From Notospermus geniculatus (lineage: Eukaryota > Nemertea > Pilidiophora > Heteronemertea > Lineidae), in the NCBI GenBank assembly GCA_002633025.1, contig NMRB01001716.1, positions 7,854-71,853 of the forward strand: a stretch of 64,000 nt of DNA. Direction: 5' to 3'. The notes under the pieces are model-generated. The model was given only the letters and a program-made list of their open reading frames with translations, searched no databases and was not told the origin of the DNA. This document shows positions 63,553-64,000 of this stretch, piece by piece. How positions within the stretch are numbered: position 1 is the stretch's first letter; every line of letters starts with the position of its first letter. Made by a program: the position numbers and the translations under genes.

Positions 63553-64000
63553 ATGACGGTGGCTGCTCAATAAATGTTTATAAACATATCCCAGCTACTC
63601 AACATATTTTTATGTTAATTAAAAATGACGTTGCAAATCAGAATAATCTTCCAAAAATCGCATTTTACAACATCCACAGAGCAAGTCCCCAGCAAATCTG
63701 TCAGCGTATCGCTACATAATGTACCCATCTACGTTCACAGTCACTAAAAACGTGAACCAACCGTCCGGTATATTCCATCTGGACATTAGGTGCATATTTC
63801 CTATGAGTCCAGTTCTATTGATTGACCCGTGACAAGTCTTTGGCTAGCTTCGCTGTTGGCCGCTACGCGGCGCGTTGGGCCCTTGCGTCAAGTTGTCTTC
63901 CCTGTCATGGATCATTCAGATATCTTCCTTGTCATGGATAATACAGCCATGTGTTCTTTTGGATCAAGTTGTCTTCCCTGTCATGGATCATTCAGATATC

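Overview
This is eukaryotic DNA, AT-rich and crowded with repeats. It carries one recognisable host gene, a plasma-membrane Ca2+-transporting P-type ATPase (PMCA, the ATP2B family), read on the + strand from about 12.1 kb to 51.1 kb. I could place seventeen coding exons, all with GT donors and AG acceptors and with codon phases that join correctly from exon to exon. They begin just before transmembrane segment M2 and end in the first half of the C-terminal calmodulin-binding domain. The 5' exons (N-terminus, M1) and the last exon(s) were not found, so the gene appears to run off both sides. A 207-base N gap removes the 3' end of the exon that carries the [15 protein letters not shown] hinge. 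The intron structure, near-vertebrate protein conservation and repeat types (tRNA-derived SINEs, many fold-back MITEs, a DIRS-type retroelement, AGCTCAC...GTGAGC hairpin-headed elements) suggest a marine invertebrate, perhaps a non-vertebrate deuterostome. I cannot name the species.

Layout. From 1 to 12 kb there is no recognised exon. This part holds MITEs, a 757-bp Mutator-like element with 9-bp target duplications, a ~95-bp minisatellite interrupted by a CAGGG-ended MITE, a decayed DIRS tyrosine recombinase, and two hairpin-headed repeat elements. From 12.1 to 14.7 kb lie exons for M2, the actuator domain with TGES, and a lysine-rich stretch. From 14.7 to 35.7 kb is a single ~21-kb intron at the place where vertebrate PMCAs have alternative splice site A. 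It is filled with transposons, a ~920-bp palindrome and two minisatellites. From 35.7 to 51.1 kb lie fourteen compact exons covering M3-M4, the DKTGT phosphorylation site, the nucleotide-binding domain, the hinge, M5-M10 and the start of the calmodulin-binding tail. Their introns are packed with MITEs, SINEs and minisatellites. From 51.1 to 64 kb only repeats were recognised.

The gene product would pump Ca2+ out of the cell using ATP and be activated by calmodulin. There is no operon, phage, CRISPR array or bacterial gene here. The most interesting material is the repeat landscape: an eleven-copy TA-flanked fold-back family, a superfamily of hairpin-headed elements with reiterated modules, a set of AGCC-ended MITEs with TTA/TAA target duplications, and a short retroposon carrying a GACCCCGGTTGGGGTC-GAAA hairpin. 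I did not see a clearly new protein-coding system.
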